Shown: positions 9,374 to 19,087, counted from the stretch's first letter. The stretch: 64,000 nt of DNA from Verrucomicrobiota bacterium (GCA_023391285.1 JAEWBF010000099.1:4807-68806); one strand, 5' to 3'. Notes: generated from the sequence alone by a model not told the origin. Made by a program: numbers and translations.

Positions 9374-12031
9374 ATGCCTACGTCCAACCAAAAGCAGTAT
9401 TACGTCGAACTCACGCGGCACTCGTTGCACGCCGTTCGCGCCACCGGTCCCGCCATCGAGTTTTGCCGGGAATGTCCGATCGACCAGAAACCCGCCGTCG
9501 AAGAACTGCTCGCCGCTTTGGGCAACGGCGCCCCCGTGCAAGCCGTCGTCGCCCTCGCCCCACTCCAATCGCATTGGCACCTTTCCGCCGGAAACGAAGC
9601 CTCGCGTCACCGCACCGACGCCGCTCTCCGCACGTTCGCCGGCAATCTTTCGCACGGTCTCGAAGGCCCGTTCGAACTTCTCTCCTGCCACGCCGAGGAT
9701 GGCTCCGTCGTCACCCCCGTCGGCAACGCCCGCTGGCTCGTCAACCTCGCGCCAACCTCCTCGCTCGAGGCAGCAGCCGAAGCGGTTCGCGACCGACAGA
9801 TCGAACCGGTCCGCGTTGAAAGCGGCATCCTCAGCCGCATCGCCGCCGCGGCCACCGCCGTGCGCCACGCTGGCAGCAACCCAGTCGTTCTCTGGAATCT
9901 CGGACTCGAAAATTCTCAACTCTTCCTCGTCACCGCGCGCGGCGTCGAAGGCGTCGCGCCTTGCACCACCGGTCTCGATTCGCTCTTCACGATCGTTCAA
10001 GCCGCCCTCGGCTTGAAGCTCCGCGGCGCCGCCGCCCGCCTTTTCTTCAACGATACCTACGACTTCAGCGATGCCGGCCCCCGCATCGCCGCCGAGCTCG
10101 CGCCGTCGTTGAAAACCGCGCTCTCCACGCTGCCGTCCGCCGTCGCCACCGCTTCGTTCAGCTGCGCCAGTTTCACCGGCAAGCAAGCCTGGTTCTCCGC
10201 CGAGATCGCCCGGTCCGTCGGACTCACGCCGTGGACGCCCGACGTCGCACGCATCGTCTCCCATCTTCAACTTCGCCTTCCCGCCGACGCGGCTGTCACT
10301 CCGGATCTGCTTGGCGTGCTTCACCTCGCCGGCTCGCACACGCGCAATCTCACCGAATGGCATCCGACTTGGACGAAACCCGGCGCCGCACCCGCGCCCG
10401 CCGCCATCGCTCCCGCTGCTCCCGCCACACCGTCACCCGCGAAATCCTCTTCCGCCCCCGCCGAACCCGCGATCAAAGCGGTGACCGTAACCCATTCCAC
10501 CCGCGTCGCAGAAATGGAGCCGGCCGGCGTGGCATCCGCCGCTGCGGTTGCGCTTCTGCCCGACGTGCAACGTGAGACGAAGCCGGCTGCCGCGCCCAAA
10601 ACCGCCGCCCGCCCCGAAGCGAAGCCGGTAGCGAAAGTAGACGTCGCTCCCGCTCGCAAGCAGGAGAAAACCGTTCCGAAGGCCGCAACACCCACGCCGC
10701 CGAAAGCGCCGGTGACTCCGCCACCCGCCGCCTCGGTCCCCACCGAAGCTCCGGCCGCTGCGCCGCAGAAGAAACGCGGCCTCGGCCTCTACATCGGTAT
10801 CGCCGCGGGCCTCGCCTGCGCCGCATTCGCCGGGAAGTTCTACTTCGATGCGAAGGAGGCTCAGCAGGTGATCGAGCAGGAAAAAGAAGCCGCCGCCCAG
10901 CTCGCCAAAGCCGTCACGGCGCGCGCCGAGGCGCTCGAAGCCCAAGCGAAGGCCGAAGCCGATCGCATTCGCCGCGAGGCCGAGCAAGCCCGCGAAGAAG
11001 CCGTCGCGCTCGCCCGTCAGCAAGCCGAAGCGCAAACCCGTGAAGCCGTCACCGCCGAGATCGAGGCCGAGCGCATCGCCAACTCGCCAGGTATCCTCGT
11101 CGTCACTACGTCGCCCGTCGGCGCGCGCGTTTCGATCGACGGCGGTCCCGTGCGCCTCTCGCCGATCTCGCTCAACGATATCATGCCCGGCGCGCACCGC
11201 GTTAACATCTCGCTCGACGGCTACGAGCCCGTCGAACTCACCGCCGATATCGCCGGCACGAAGACAACCGATCTTGGGCTGATCGTCCTGCAACGCGCCA
11301 CGGGCACCCTCGCGATCACCAGCACCCCGGAGAATATCGAGTTCTCCGTTCGCCCCGCCGGCATCCCCGGCGCTCGCCCGCTTCGCCAGGGTCGCACCCC
11401 CGCCCAATTCGATGACCTGGCGCCCGGCGACTACTCCGTCACGTTCTCGAATCCCGGTTGGAAGGATCAGGTCGAACTCATCAGCGTCGAGAAACGCGCA
11501 ACCGCCAATGTCGGAACGGCCTTCAAGAGCGGTGCCGTTCAGCTCACCAGCACCCCCGCCGGCGCCACGGTTTCCCGCAATGGCCAGGTCATCGGCATCA
11601 CGCCGCTCAACGTCTCCAACATCCCGCCCCAGAAGGTCACCTACGAACTCACGCTGGCCGGCTACGATCCCGTCGTCGTCAACGGCGAGATCGTCGAAGG
11701 CCAACAGCTCTCACTCGATGCTCGTCTGCTCAGCGTCGACCGCATCGCGAGCACCCACGAAATCGCCACCGCGCCGCAACCCTACGACACGCCCGCGCCC
11801 AAGCTGAGCGCCTCTCGCAACCTGCCGCCTGAGATCAAAGTCGCGTTCGTGGTCCTTCGCGATGGTTCCACGAGCGACGTTCAAGTCATCGGCAAAGTGG
11901 AATCTTCCATGGCGGACGAATGCATCGCCGCCGTCCAGCGCTGGAAGTTCAATCCCGCGACCGGTCGCGACGGCCGCCCGCTGAACGTTCGGGTGACCCT
12001 GCCAATCAAGATCACGGCTGACTTGTTCTAA
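9374..12031 (+). CDS. Membrane-anchored protein with PEGA repeats and TonB C-terminal domain
   Basis: 885 residues. Residues 1-330 form a soluble domain of no certain family. A Pro/Ala-rich linker follows (about 335-470), then one membrane helix (GLGLYIGIAAGLACAAF, about residue 475-491), then a short Ala/Glu/Gln coiled coil, so the C-terminal half is expected in the periplasm. That half carries three PEGA-type modules (starting near SPGILVVTTSP, ATGTLAITSTP and SGAVQLTSTP) and ends with a TonB-C domain (PPEIKVAFVVL ... AAVQRWKFNPA). PEGA modules bind surface layers or proteins, and TonB-C domains contact outer-membrane transporters. The gene follows the coiled-coil gene in the same direction and has a strong terminator. 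Confidence 0.82.
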   Translation: MPTSNQKQYYVELTRHSLHAVRATGPAIEFCRECPIDQKPAVEELLAALGNGAPVQAVVALAPLQSHWHLSAGNEASRHRTDAALRTFAGNLSHGLEGPFELLSCHAEDGSVVTPVGNARWLVNLAPTSSLEAAAEAVRDRQIEPVRVESGILSRIAAAATAVRHAGSNPVVLWNLGLENSQLFLVTARGVEGVAPCTTGLDSLFTIVQAALGLKLRGAAARLFFNDTYDFSDAGPRIAAELAPSLKTALSTLPSAVATASFSCASFTGKQAWFSAEIARSVGLTPWTPDVARIVSHLQLRLPADAAVTPDLLGVLHLAGSHTRNLTEWHPTWTKPGAAPAPAAIAPAAPATPSPAKSSSAPAEPAIKAVTVTHSTRVAEMEPAGVASAAAVALLPDVQRETKPAAAPKTAARPEAKPVAKVDVAPARKQEKTVPKAATPTPPKAPVTPPPAASVPTEAPAAAPQKKRGLGLYIGIAAGLACAAFAGKFYFDAKEAQQVIEQEKEAAAQLAKAVTARAEALEAQAKAEADRIRREAEQAREEAVALARQQAEAQTREAVTAEIEAERIANSPGILVVTTSPVGARVSIDGGPVRLSPISLNDIMPGAHRVNISLDGYEPVELTADIAGTKTTDLGLIVLQRATGTLAITSTPENIEFSVRPAGIPGARPLRQGRTPAQFDDLAPGDYSVTFSNPGWKDQVELISVEKRATANVGTAFKSGAVQLTSTPAGATVSRNGQVIGITPLNVSNIPPQKVTYELTLAGYDPVVVNGEIVEGQQLSLDARLLSVDRIASTHEIATAPQPYDTPAPKLSASRNLPPEIKVAFVVLRDGSTSDVQVIGKVESSMADECIAAVQRWKFNPATGRDGRPLNVRVTLPIKITADLF

Positions 12032-12057
12032 CCGGCACACGTCACCGCGATCGGAAG

Positions 12058-12090
12058 GGCGAGCCTCCCCCTGGGCTCGCCCTTTTTTTG
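12058..12090 (+). terminator. Rho-independent terminator of the PEGA/TonB gene
   Basis: GGGCGAGCC and GGCTCGCCC form a 9-bp perfect stem with an 8-nt loop, followed directly by seven T residues. It lies 26 bases after the stop at 12031. Confidence 0.87.
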
Positions 12091-12118
12091 CCCCCCGAGA
12101 CGGCGCACCGCTTTCCCA

Positions 12119-12143
12119 TGTAGGAGCCTGCTTGCAGGCGATT
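12119..12143. repeat. Half REP-like element
   Basis: Begins GTAGGAGCCTGC and holds the hairpin GCCTGC-tt-GCAGGC. The GTAGGAGC opening is shared with the large inverted repeat at 33389-33456, so it probably belongs to the same superfamily of short palindromic repeats. Confidence 0.4.
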
Positions 12144-12215
12144 CTCGCGAGCCAGCTTCGAGCATCGCCCGCCGCGCACACGTCGATGCCGCATCAGTCG
12201 TCTGGAGCCCCCACG

Positions 12216-12632
12216 CTACCGTCCCGCATAACTCGCCACAATCTCCGCGAACACATGCGGCCGCGGATATTTCGTCACGAATTGCGCAATCCCCAAAGTC
12301 GAGGCCCGCTGCACATCACGCGGCTCGATCGCACCCGACAGCGCGATCACCGGCAGCTCCTTCAACGCCTCCTGTGCGCGGATCCATGCAAGCGCTTCGA
12401 ATCCGTCCATCTTCGGCATGTTGATATCCAGGAACAACAGGCAGGGTCGCACCGCCTCCGCACTCGTGGCCGGATCGCACAAGGGCCGCAGGTAATCGAT
12501 CAACGCCTCCCCGTCTCCGACCGAAACCACCGGATGCGTCACACCCGCGAGCCGCAGGTAATGTCGCAATAAACAAAGGTCGTCGTCGTTGTCCTCGGCG
12601 ACCAGCAGCGGAGCGCGGGTGGAATCACTCAT
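12216..12632 (-). CDS. Single-domain response regulator (REC)
   Basis: 138 residues from the ATG at 12632 (MSDSTRAPLLVAEDNDDD); longer starts at 12635 and 12662 add residues before the first receiver strand. All receiver landmarks are present: acidic pair EDN, phospho-acceptor Asp in LFLDINMPKMDG, Ser in VIALSG, and Lys in FVTKYP. There is no output domain. The DDD after the acidic pair and the insertion around residue 60 resemble Rcp1-type regulators that partner phytochrome or hybrid kinases. No kinase is adjacent. It is convergent with the PEGA gene, separated by its terminator. Confidence 0.85.
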   Translation of the reverse strand: MSDSTRAPLLVAEDNDDDLCLLRHYLRLAGVTHPVVSVGDGEALIDYLRPLCDPATSAEAVRPCLLFLDINMPKMDGFEALAWIRAQEALKELPVIALSGAIEPRDVQRASTLGIAQFVTKYPRPHVFAEIVASYAGR

Positions 12633-12747
12633 CATCAAGACCGATTGCAAACCGACGCCCACGCCGGGACCGAGCTTCGCGCCCGCGGACCCTCCACCTT
12701 CGGGGCCGATCCTCTGGCCCAGATCAATGACATCTCCCGGCCCTCCT

Positions 12748-12978
12748 TCAAAGCCCTGCCTTCTTCAAGAGGTCCGCCGCCGTCAGATTCATCGCCGACG
12801 CCAGCCGCGTCACCGTATCGAGCGACACCATCCGTTCACCCCGCTCCACCTCGCCCACGTAGGTGAGGCTCAGCCCGGATTCGAACGCGAGTTTCTGCTG
12901 GGTTAGGTTTCGCACCACGCGTTCGGCATGAACTATCCGTCCGAAGCGTCGTTGAAGTCGGGCTGCGCGATCAGGCAC
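12748..12978 (-). CDS. XRE-family helix-turn-helix regulator
   Basis: 76 residues, essentially one HTH_3 domain: RNLTQQKLAFESGLSLTYVGEVERGERMVSLDTVTRLASAM is the classic Cro/CI helix pattern (split here by its motifs TQQKLA, SLTYVGEVERG and LDTVTRLA). It is a DNA-binding transcription factor, probably dimeric. A candidate promoter with an inverted TCGCA/TGCGA pair over its -35 region lies just upstream. It sits between a receiver gene and pyruvate carboxylase, all on the minus strand, but distance and the promoter suggest independent expression. Confidence 0.86.
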   Translation of the reverse strand: MPDRAARLQRRFGRIVHAERVVRNLTQQKLAFESGLSLTYVGEVERGERMVSLDTVTRLASAMNLTAADLLKKAGL

Positions 12979-13016
12979 TCCGATAGACTACCGGGACTCT
13001 TCCCCGCAGTCTGCCA

Positions 13017-13046
13017 ATTTTAGTTGGTGAACTATGATGGTCGCAA
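13017..13046 (-). promoter_or_regulatory. Candidate sigma-70-type promoter of the XRE gene
   Basis: On the minus strand TTGCGA (13046-13041) and TAAAAT (13022-13017) are separated by 18 bases, 39 bases before the XRE start. The -35 overlaps an inverted pair TCGCA-N6-TGCGA (13041-13056), which could be an autoregulatory operator. Based on motif matching only. Confidence 0.3.
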
Positions 13047-13087
13047 CTAGCTGCGATCTAATAGGATACGAAAAATGGATACACCAG

Positions 13088-16000
13088 TCACGACACAGCG
13101 CGCAGTTTCACAATCAAATCTTTTGCCTCAACGGTGTCGCCCGTGGCCGCATTGACCTCGGCAATCACCCCGTCCGCCTGCGCATAAACGGTCGTCTGCA
13201 TCTTCATCGCTTCCATCATGAAGAGCTTGTCGCCCTTCGCGACCTTGGCGCCAACGGACGCGGACATCACCACGATCAATCCAGGGATCGGCGCCGCGAT
13301 TTGCAGAGGATCCGCCAGGTCCGCTTTGACCCGCGCCTTCGTCTTCGGCGCCACGCCCTTGTCGACAATGAACGCTTCCCGCGCGATGCCGTTCAACTCG
13401 TAGCTCAGCGTCCGCCGCCCGTCCTTGTCCGGCGCCCCGATCGAAACGAGCCGAATGATGAGCACCTTGCCTTCTTCGATCTCCACCGAGATCTCCTCAC
13501 CCGGACGCAGTCCATAGAAGAACGTCGGCGTCGGCAGCACGCTCACGTCGCCATACTCGCGCTGGTGTTTCGCGAAATCCGCAAACACCGCCGGATACAT
13601 CAGGTGCGAATAAAGTTCATCCTCCGTCGGCTCATGCTTCAGCTTTTCGGCCAGTTCCTTCCGGAATGCCTCCAGCTGCGCGCCCGTTGCAACCTTCTTT
13701 CCTGCTCTCGGCTCTGAACTTTTGGCTCTGGGCTTCGTGGCCGCGACATACTTCGCCTTCGCTTCCTTGAACCGCGCCTCGCCCAGGATCGCGCGCCACA
13801 CCGGCTCGGGCCAACCGCCTTCCGGCCAGCCCAGCCCGCCCATCATCATGTCGATCACGCTCTCCGGAAACGGCGTCGACCCCGGCTCGAGGTTCACCAC
13901 GTCCGCCGGCTTGATGCCTTTGGAAAACAGAAACAGTGCCATGTCGCCGACGACTTTCGACGACGGCGTCACTTTCACGATGTCTCCAAAAAGCTGATTC
14001 ACTTCCGCATACGTGCGCGCGATCTCGGGCCAGCGATGCGAAACGCCCATCGCCGCCGCCTGCTCCTTGAGATTCGTGTATTGCCCGCCCGGCATTTCGT
14101 GCAGGTAAACCTCCGCCGAGCCCGTCTTGGGCGCCGTGTCGAAGGGCCGGTAAAACTCGCGCACCTGCTCCCAGTAATCGGAAAACTCGTTCAGCCGATC
14201 CAGGTCCAGCTTCGTGTCGCGCGGCGTGTGCTGCAGCGAGGCCACCACCGAATTCAGATTCGGCTGCGCCGTGCTTCCGCTCATCGAGGCAATCGCCAGA
14301 TCGACCACGTTCACGCCCGCATCGCTCGCGCGCAAAATCGACGCCGCCGCCACGCCGCTCGTGTCGTGCGTGTGGAAGTGAATCGGCAGCCCGATTTCCT
14401 CCCGCAGCGTCTTCACCAGCTTGTGCGCCGCCGCTGGCCGGCACAATCCGGCCATATCCTTGATCGCGAGGAAATGCGCGCCCATCCGCTCGAGCTCCTT
14501 CGCGAGCTTCACGTAATACTGGAGCGAAAACTTGTCGCGCTTCTCATCGAGAATATCGCCCGTGTAGCAGATCGCCGCCTCGCAGACCGCGTGCGTGTCC
14601 TGCACCGCCTCCATGCCGACGCGCAGGTTCGGCAGATAATTCAGCGAGTCGAAGATGCGGAAAATATCCATGCCGCTCGCCGCCGCATGCTTCACGAAAC
14701 CCGCCACCACTTCATCCGGATAATTCGTGTAGCCCACGGCATTCGCGCCGCGGAAAAGCATCTGAAAACAGATGTTCGGCACGCGCGCCCGCAGTTGCCG
14801 CAACCGCTCCCACGGATCCTCGTTCAGGAAGCGCATCGCGGTGTCGAAGGTCGCGCCGCCCCACATCTCCAACGAAAACAAATCCGACGCGTGATGCGCC
14901 ACCGCGCCCGCCACCGCCAGCATGTCGTAGCTGCGCACGCGCGTCGCCATCAGCGACTGATGCGCATCGCGAAACGTCGTGTCCGTCACCAGCAGCCGCT
15001 TCTGTTTGAGCGTCCACTCCGCAAACTTCTTCGGTCCAAGCTCGAGCAACATCTGCCGCGTGCCCCGCGGCGGCTCGCCCCGCAACCCGGCCGGAATCAC
15101 GGGCGAAAGCAGCGGCTTTTCCGGACGATAACCTTTCGCGTGCGGATTGCCGTTCACCGTCACGGTCCCGATGTAGTTCAACAACTTCGTCGCCCGGTCG
15201 CGCCGCGGCTTGAACTTGAACAACTCCGGCGTCGTATCGATCAACGTCGTCGTCGCCTGACCGCTCCGGAAGGTCGGATGCGCGATGACGTTTTCCAAAA
15301 ACGGAATATTCGTCTTCACGCCGCGGATACGAAACTCCGTCAAAATCCGCCGCGACCGATTGATCGCCATGTCGTAGCTGTGCCCGCTCGCGATGCATTT
15401 CACCAAGAGCGAGTCGTAAAACGGCGTGATCACCGCGCCCGCGAACCCCATGCCGCCGTCCAGCCGCACGCCAAACCCGCCCGGCGAACGATACGCCAGC
15501 AGCCGCCCGTAATCGGGAATGAACTTGTTTTCCGGATCCTCCGTCGTAATCCGGCACTGGATCGCGTAGCCATTGCGCGGGATCTGATCCTGCGGCGGCA
15601 TGCCGACTTCTGCCGAATGCAATGAATGTCCCTGCGCGATCAGCACCTGCGACCGCACGAGGTCCAGCCCCGTGATCACTTCCGTCACCGTATGCTCAAC
15701 CTGGATACGCGGGTTCATCTCGATGAAGAACCACTCGTGCCGGTCGAGATCGTAGAGAAATTCGATCGTGCCCGCGTTATCGTAGCGAATCTCGCGCGCC
15801 ATCCGCGCCGCCGCCTCGCAGAGCTCCTTCACCACATTTTCCGGCAGCCCATAGCTCGGCGCCACCTCGACCACCTTCTGATGCCGGCGCTGCACGGAGC
15901 AATCGCGCTCGTGCAGATGGATCACGTTGCCGTGCTTGTCCCCGAGAATCTGCACTTCGATGTGCTTCGCGCGGGGGATGTATTTCTCGAGAAACACCGC

Positions 16001-16633
16001 CGGATTTCCAAACGCGCGCCCCGCCTCGCCCTGCGCCTCGTCGAGCAGCGATGCGAGCTCCGATGCCTTTTGCACGACGCGCATCCCGCGCCCGCCGCCG
16101 CCAAACGCCGCCTTGATGATCAGCGGAAATCCGATCGCCTTCGCCGTCTTCAACGCTTCCTCGCGATCCGTGATCGGCTCCTCCGTGCCCGGCAGCACCG
16201 GCACATTGATCCGCTTCGCGAGCGCCCGCGCCGCCGTCTTGTCGCCCATCATCTCGAGCAACTCCGGCCGCGGCCCCACGAAGATCAGCCCCGCCTTCTC
16301 GCACGCGCGCGCGAACTCTGCGTTCTCCGACAAAAATCCATAACCCGGATGAATCGCGTCGACGCCCTTTTCCTTCGCCACCGCCACGATGCTCTCGATG
16401 TCGAGATACGCCGCGACCGGTCCCTTGCCCTCGCCGACCTGATACGCCTCGTCGGCCTTGTAGCGATGAATGCTCAACCGGTCCTCATGCGCAAAGATCG
16501 CCACCGTCCTCAGCCCCAGTTCAGTGCCCGCGCGAAAAATACGCACGGCAATCTCGGAACGGTTCGCCGCCATCAGCTTCTTGATCGGGCGGACGGAGGC
16601 AGCGGCGGAGGAAGGCATTTGGGCAGAGGACAT
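13088..16633 (-). CDS. pyc: Pyruvate carboxylase
   Basis: 1181 residues, the normal length for the single-chain enzyme, which carboxylates pyruvate to oxaloacetate with ATP and biotin (anaplerosis, gluconeogenesis). Order: biotin carboxylase (about residues 18-480, with KAAFGGGGRGM ATP-grasp loop and the ERDCSVQRRHQK motif), carboxyltransferase TIM barrel (about 555-860, with TFRDAHQSLMATR and the metal-binding FHTHDTSG), allosteric/PC linker, and a C-terminal biotinyl domain with MMEAMKMQ, whose Lys carries biotin. The start at 16633 gives a short Ser/Ala leader; the conserved part begins at IKKLMAANRSEIA, so a slightly later start is possible. Monocistronic by appearance. Confidence 0.97.
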   Translation of the reverse strand: MSSAQMPSSAAASVRPIKKLMAANRSEIAVRIFRAGTELGLRTVAIFAHEDRLSIHRYKADEAYQVGEGKGPVAAYLDIESIVAVAKEKGVDAIHPGYGFLSENAEFARACEKAGLIFVGPRPELLEMMGDKTAARALAKRINVPVLPGTEEPITDREEALKTAKAIGFPLIIKAAFGGGGRGMRVVQKASELASLLDEAQGEAGRAFGNPAVFLEKYIPRAKHIEVQILGDKHGNVIHLHERDCSVQRRHQKVVEVAPSYGLPENVVKELCEAAARMAREIRYDNAGTIEFLYDLDRHEWFFIEMNPRIQVEHTVTEVITGLDLVRSQVLIAQGHSLHSAEVGMPPQDQIPRNGYAIQCRITTEDPENKFIPDYGRLLAYRSPGGFGVRLDGGMGFAGAVITPFYDSLLVKCIASGHSYDMAINRSRRILTEFRIRGVKTNIPFLENVIAHPTFRSGQATTTLIDTTPELFKFKPRRDRATKLLNYIGTVTVNGNPHAKGYRPEKPLLSPVIPAGLRGEPPRGTRQMLLELGPKKFAEWTLKQKRLLVTDTTFRDAHQSLMATRVRSYDMLAVAGAVAHHASDLFSLEMWGGATFDTAMRFLNEDPWERLRQLRARVPNICFQMLFRGANAVGYTNYPDEVVAGFVKHAAASGMDIFRIFDSLNYLPNLRVGMEAVQDTHAVCEAAICYTGDILDEKRDKFSLQYYVKLAKELERMGAHFLAIKDMAGLCRPAAAHKLVKTLREEIGLPIHFHTHDTSGVAAASILRASDAGVNVVDLAIASMSGSTAQPNLNSVVASLQHTPRDTKLDLDRLNEFSDYWEQVREFYRPFDTAPKTGSAEVYLHEMPGGQYTNLKEQAAAMGVSHRWPEIARTYAEVNQLFGDIVKVTPSSKVVGDMALFLFSKGIKPADVVNLEPGSTPFPESVIDMMMGGLGWPEGGWPEPVWRAILGEARFKEAKAKYVAATKPRAKSSEPRAGKKVATGAQLEAFRKELAEKLKHEPTEDELYSHLMYPAVFADFAKHQREYGDVSVLPTPTFFYGLRPGEEISVEIEEGKVLIIRLVSIGAPDKDGRRTLSYELNGIAREAFIVDKGVAPKTKARVKADLADPLQIAAPIPGLIVVMSASVGAKVAKGDKLFMMEAMKMQTTVYAQADGVIAEVNAATGDTVEAKDLIVKLRAVS

Positions 16634-16802
16634 GTGTGGAGCAAACGGTTCGGGGGAACCGAACCGCGGGTTCTAGAAGCCGGAGCAGCTAACGCAACGG
16701 AAGAGTAATTCCACCCGGCAGAAATGACGGAAGTCACGGAACACCACCTAAAAAACCGGTCGCGAAAGCTGTGGCGTTTCCTCAACTTGCAAATCCCCTG
16801 CC

Positions 16803-18590
16803 ATGCCCTCCCGCTACCCCACCCCTCGGAGCGCAGCGCTGCTCCTCGCGCTCGTTGTCACCTCTGCGTTCGCTGCCGAATCTCGCTACGAAGTCCTCAA
16901 TCTTCGCACGGTCGGCTTCTCGGACGCCTACGCCGTCAACAACCATGGTCATGTCGTCGGAGGTGCGCCCAATGGCGCGCGATTCGTCTGGAACGGAACC
17001 TCCGTCGCCCAAATCCAAATGCCCGAATACCATTCGGTCGTCACCGGTCTCAATGACGAGGGAACGATCATTGGCTTTCGACCGTTTCCATTCTCGAACG
17101 ACCGCGGCTTTGTCATCGCAAACGGCACCTTTGCCGAGTTCGAACCCACCCGCATCCCGACCGCCCTTAACAACTCGGGCCAGATCGCGATGTCGATTGG
17201 CAACCCTAGTCGGCCCGTCATCTACCACGCTGGCGCGCTGACGGAAATTGGCTCACTCGGTCGGTCGACAATCCTGTCCGCCATCAACACCGCGGGCTGG
17301 GTCGTCGGTTCAGCCCCCATCACGGAGGACGTGGATCCGAAACGTGCCGTTCTCTTTCGAAACGGCGCCCTCAACGTTCTCGGCACACTGGGCGGCAATC
17401 ATAGCTGGGCCTCCGATATCAACGACGCCGGCAACATCCTCGGCGGCGCTCGCGACGAAGCGGGAAACAGCCACGTGACGCTCTATACCGCGGGCAAGAT
17501 GCTGCCGATCGGCTCCTACGACCCACAAGGGGAACACGTCACTCTCAAGATCAACAACTACAACCTGGCCATCGGTCACTTCGCCACCGGCGCCCATCTC
17601 TGGTCCGGCGGTGTGCTGAAGCCTCTCGCAGAACTCGTGGACCTCGCCGGTAGGGGGTTCGACATCGTCGAACTGGTCGATTTCAACGACCGCGGACAGA
17701 TCCTATTGCGAGGCTGGAACCGCGCCCTGGATACTCAAAGCGATCCCCTTCTCCTCACGCCGCGTCCCGGCCTTTCGGCTCGCCTCACCGCCCTCGCGGC
17801 GCGCGCTGCGGCCGGCGCCAACGATCAAACTTCCATCGCCGGTTTTGTCCTCGCCGGAAACTCCAGCGGCTCCGTCCTTCTCCGCACCGTCGGTCCTGGT
17901 CTCCTTCCGCTCGGCGTATCCAATGCCGCATCCGACCCGACATTGAGAATCTTCAACTCGGCCAACACCATCGTCGCCACCAACGATAACTGGTCCGCCG
18001 ACTCAGCCGAAGCCGCCACCCTCGCTCCGACGGCGGCCCGCCTCGGCGCCCAACCCCTCGCCGCCGGCAGCAACGACGCCGCCCTCCTCGCCGATCTCCC
18101 GCCCGGCGCCTACACCGCTCACGCCTCGAATTCCACCGACTCTTCGCGCATCGTCCTCACCGAAATCTACGACGCTGGCGACGAAAACGACGCCCGTCTC
18201 TCCGCCGCCTCCATTCGCCTCCAGATCGGCACCGGCGAATCCATCGGCATCGTCGGCTTCGCCCTCGCCGGCGAGGGTCCCGCCAAAGTCCTCCTCCGCG
18301 CCCTCGGCCCCGACCTCGCCAGCCGCGGCGTCACCGGCGCCCTCGCCGATCCGCAACTCTGGCTCTATCGCGGTTCCACTCCCGTCATGGGCAACGACGA
18401 CTGGGGCTCCGCCGCCACCACGCCCCTTCTCGCCTCCACCACCACCCAAGTCGGCCTCCCCGCCCTCGCCGACGCCAGCAAAGACGCCGCGCTCCTAATC
18501 CAACTCGAGCCCGGCGCCTACAGCCTTCACGTCTCCGGCGCCAACAATTCCACCGGCGTCGCCCTCGTCGAAGTGTATCTGGTTCCTTAA
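16803..18590 (+). CDS. Secreted HAF-repeat protein
   Basis: 595 residues with a signal peptide (SAALLLALVVTSAFAA). Residues about 25-330 are made of repeated short units of the type 'AxNNxGxVVG', the HAF-repeat pattern of extracellular propeller-like proteins (AYAVNNHGHVVG, TALNNSGQIA, AINTAGWVVG, DINDAGNILGG). The C-terminal half carries two related domains of about 125 residues. Each has the phrase 'GFxLAGxxxxxVLLRxxGPxL' followed by 'NDDWG/NDNWSA' and ends 'VEVY/TEIY'. Repeated C-terminal domains of this kind are common on exported proteins in Opitutaceae. Function unknown; cell surface or exported. Confidence 0.8.
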   Translation: MPSRYPTPRSAALLLALVVTSAFAAESRYEVLNLRTVGFSDAYAVNNHGHVVGGAPNGARFVWNGTSVAQIQMPEYHSVVTGLNDEGTIIGFRPFPFSNDRGFVIANGTFAEFEPTRIPTALNNSGQIAMSIGNPSRPVIYHAGALTEIGSLGRSTILSAINTAGWVVGSAPITEDVDPKRAVLFRNGALNVLGTLGGNHSWASDINDAGNILGGARDEAGNSHVTLYTAGKMLPIGSYDPQGEHVTLKINNYNLAIGHFATGAHLWSGGVLKPLAELVDLAGRGFDIVELVDFNDRGQILLRGWNRALDTQSDPLLLTPRPGLSARLTALAARAAAGANDQTSIAGFVLAGNSSGSVLLRTVGPGLLPLGVSNAASDPTLRIFNSANTIVATNDNWSADSAEAATLAPTAARLGAQPLAAGSNDAALLADLPPGAYTAHASNSTDSSRIVLTEIYDAGDENDARLSAASIRLQIGTGESIGIVGFALAGEGPAKVLLRALGPDLASRGVTGALADPQLWLYRGSTPVMGNDDWGSAATTPLLASTTTQVGLPALADASKDAALLIQLEPGAYSLHVSGANNSTGVALVEVYLVP

Positions 18591-18599
18591 TACCGCGCC

Positions 18600-18914
18600 T
18601 CAACCCGCCGCCTTTCTCGCCCGCTCCCCTTCACACTCCGCCGAGCCGCGCCCCAAATCCCGACACACCTGAGGCCGCCGCTCATACACCGCGCAAAAGA
18701 AATCCCGCGCCCCCGTCGCCGCATCGACGCGCACCTCCAGCGCCGCGCAATGCCCCCCGCGCATCCGCATGAACGCGCGATGCCCCACAAAGTGCGCCAC
18801 CGCCTCCGCGCTCTCCCCGAGCCGCGCCCAGTCTGCTCCCGTCACGCGCACATACGTCTCCATCTCGGAAAAACAACACACGCCACACCGCCGACAATCC
18901 GCCGGAGCATTCAT
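18600..18914 (-). CDS. YkgJ-family cysteine cluster protein
   Basis: 104 residues from the ATG at 18914. The N-terminus is MNAPADCRRCGVCCF, and two further cysteines follow (HCAAL, FCAVYERRPQVCRDL), which is the UPF0153/YkgJ pattern proposed to bind a metal or iron-sulfur cluster. The open frame extends upstream to 19043, but that part is the REP-like repeat at 18925-18999 and is not protein-like. Convergent with the HAF gene, stops 10 bases apart. Confidence 0.85.
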   Translation of the reverse strand: MNAPADCRRCGVCCFSEMETYVRVTGADWARLGESAEAVAHFVGHRAFMRMRGGHCAALEVRVDAATGARDFFCAVYERRPQVCRDLGRGSAECEGERARKAAG

Positions 18915-18924
18915 GCAGGTTGAG

Positions 18925-18999
18925 GTGGGAGAGGCTTTACGCCCCGATTCACGCAGCATCTGCCATCGACTGCATCTCAGGGCGAGCAACCTCTCCCAC
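18925..18999. repeat. REP-like imperfect inverted repeat
   Basis: Arms GTGGGAGAG (18925-18933) and CTCTCCCAC (18991-18999) pair perfectly. The left arm continues GCTTTACGCC, the same core as the 33389-33456 element (GGAGCGGCTTTACGCCG). It occupies the leader of the YkgJ gene. Confidence 0.5.
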
Positions 19000-19087
19000 A
19001 CTTCACACCCCCACGCCACCTGATTCCGCGCGAAACATTGCACTGCGCCCTCCGCGCCCTTTGCGTGAGGCTCTTCCTCCGCTCTCC

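Noticed and set aside
10433..11704. A 423-residue minus-strand frame opposite the PEGA/TonB gene
   Set aside because: The + frame has a signal-free soluble domain, TM helix, PEGA and TonB-C domains; the minus frame has none.
13034..16708. Several long plus-strand frames across pyruvate carboxylase
   Set aside because: Arg/His-rich antisense translations of a gene with full-length family match.
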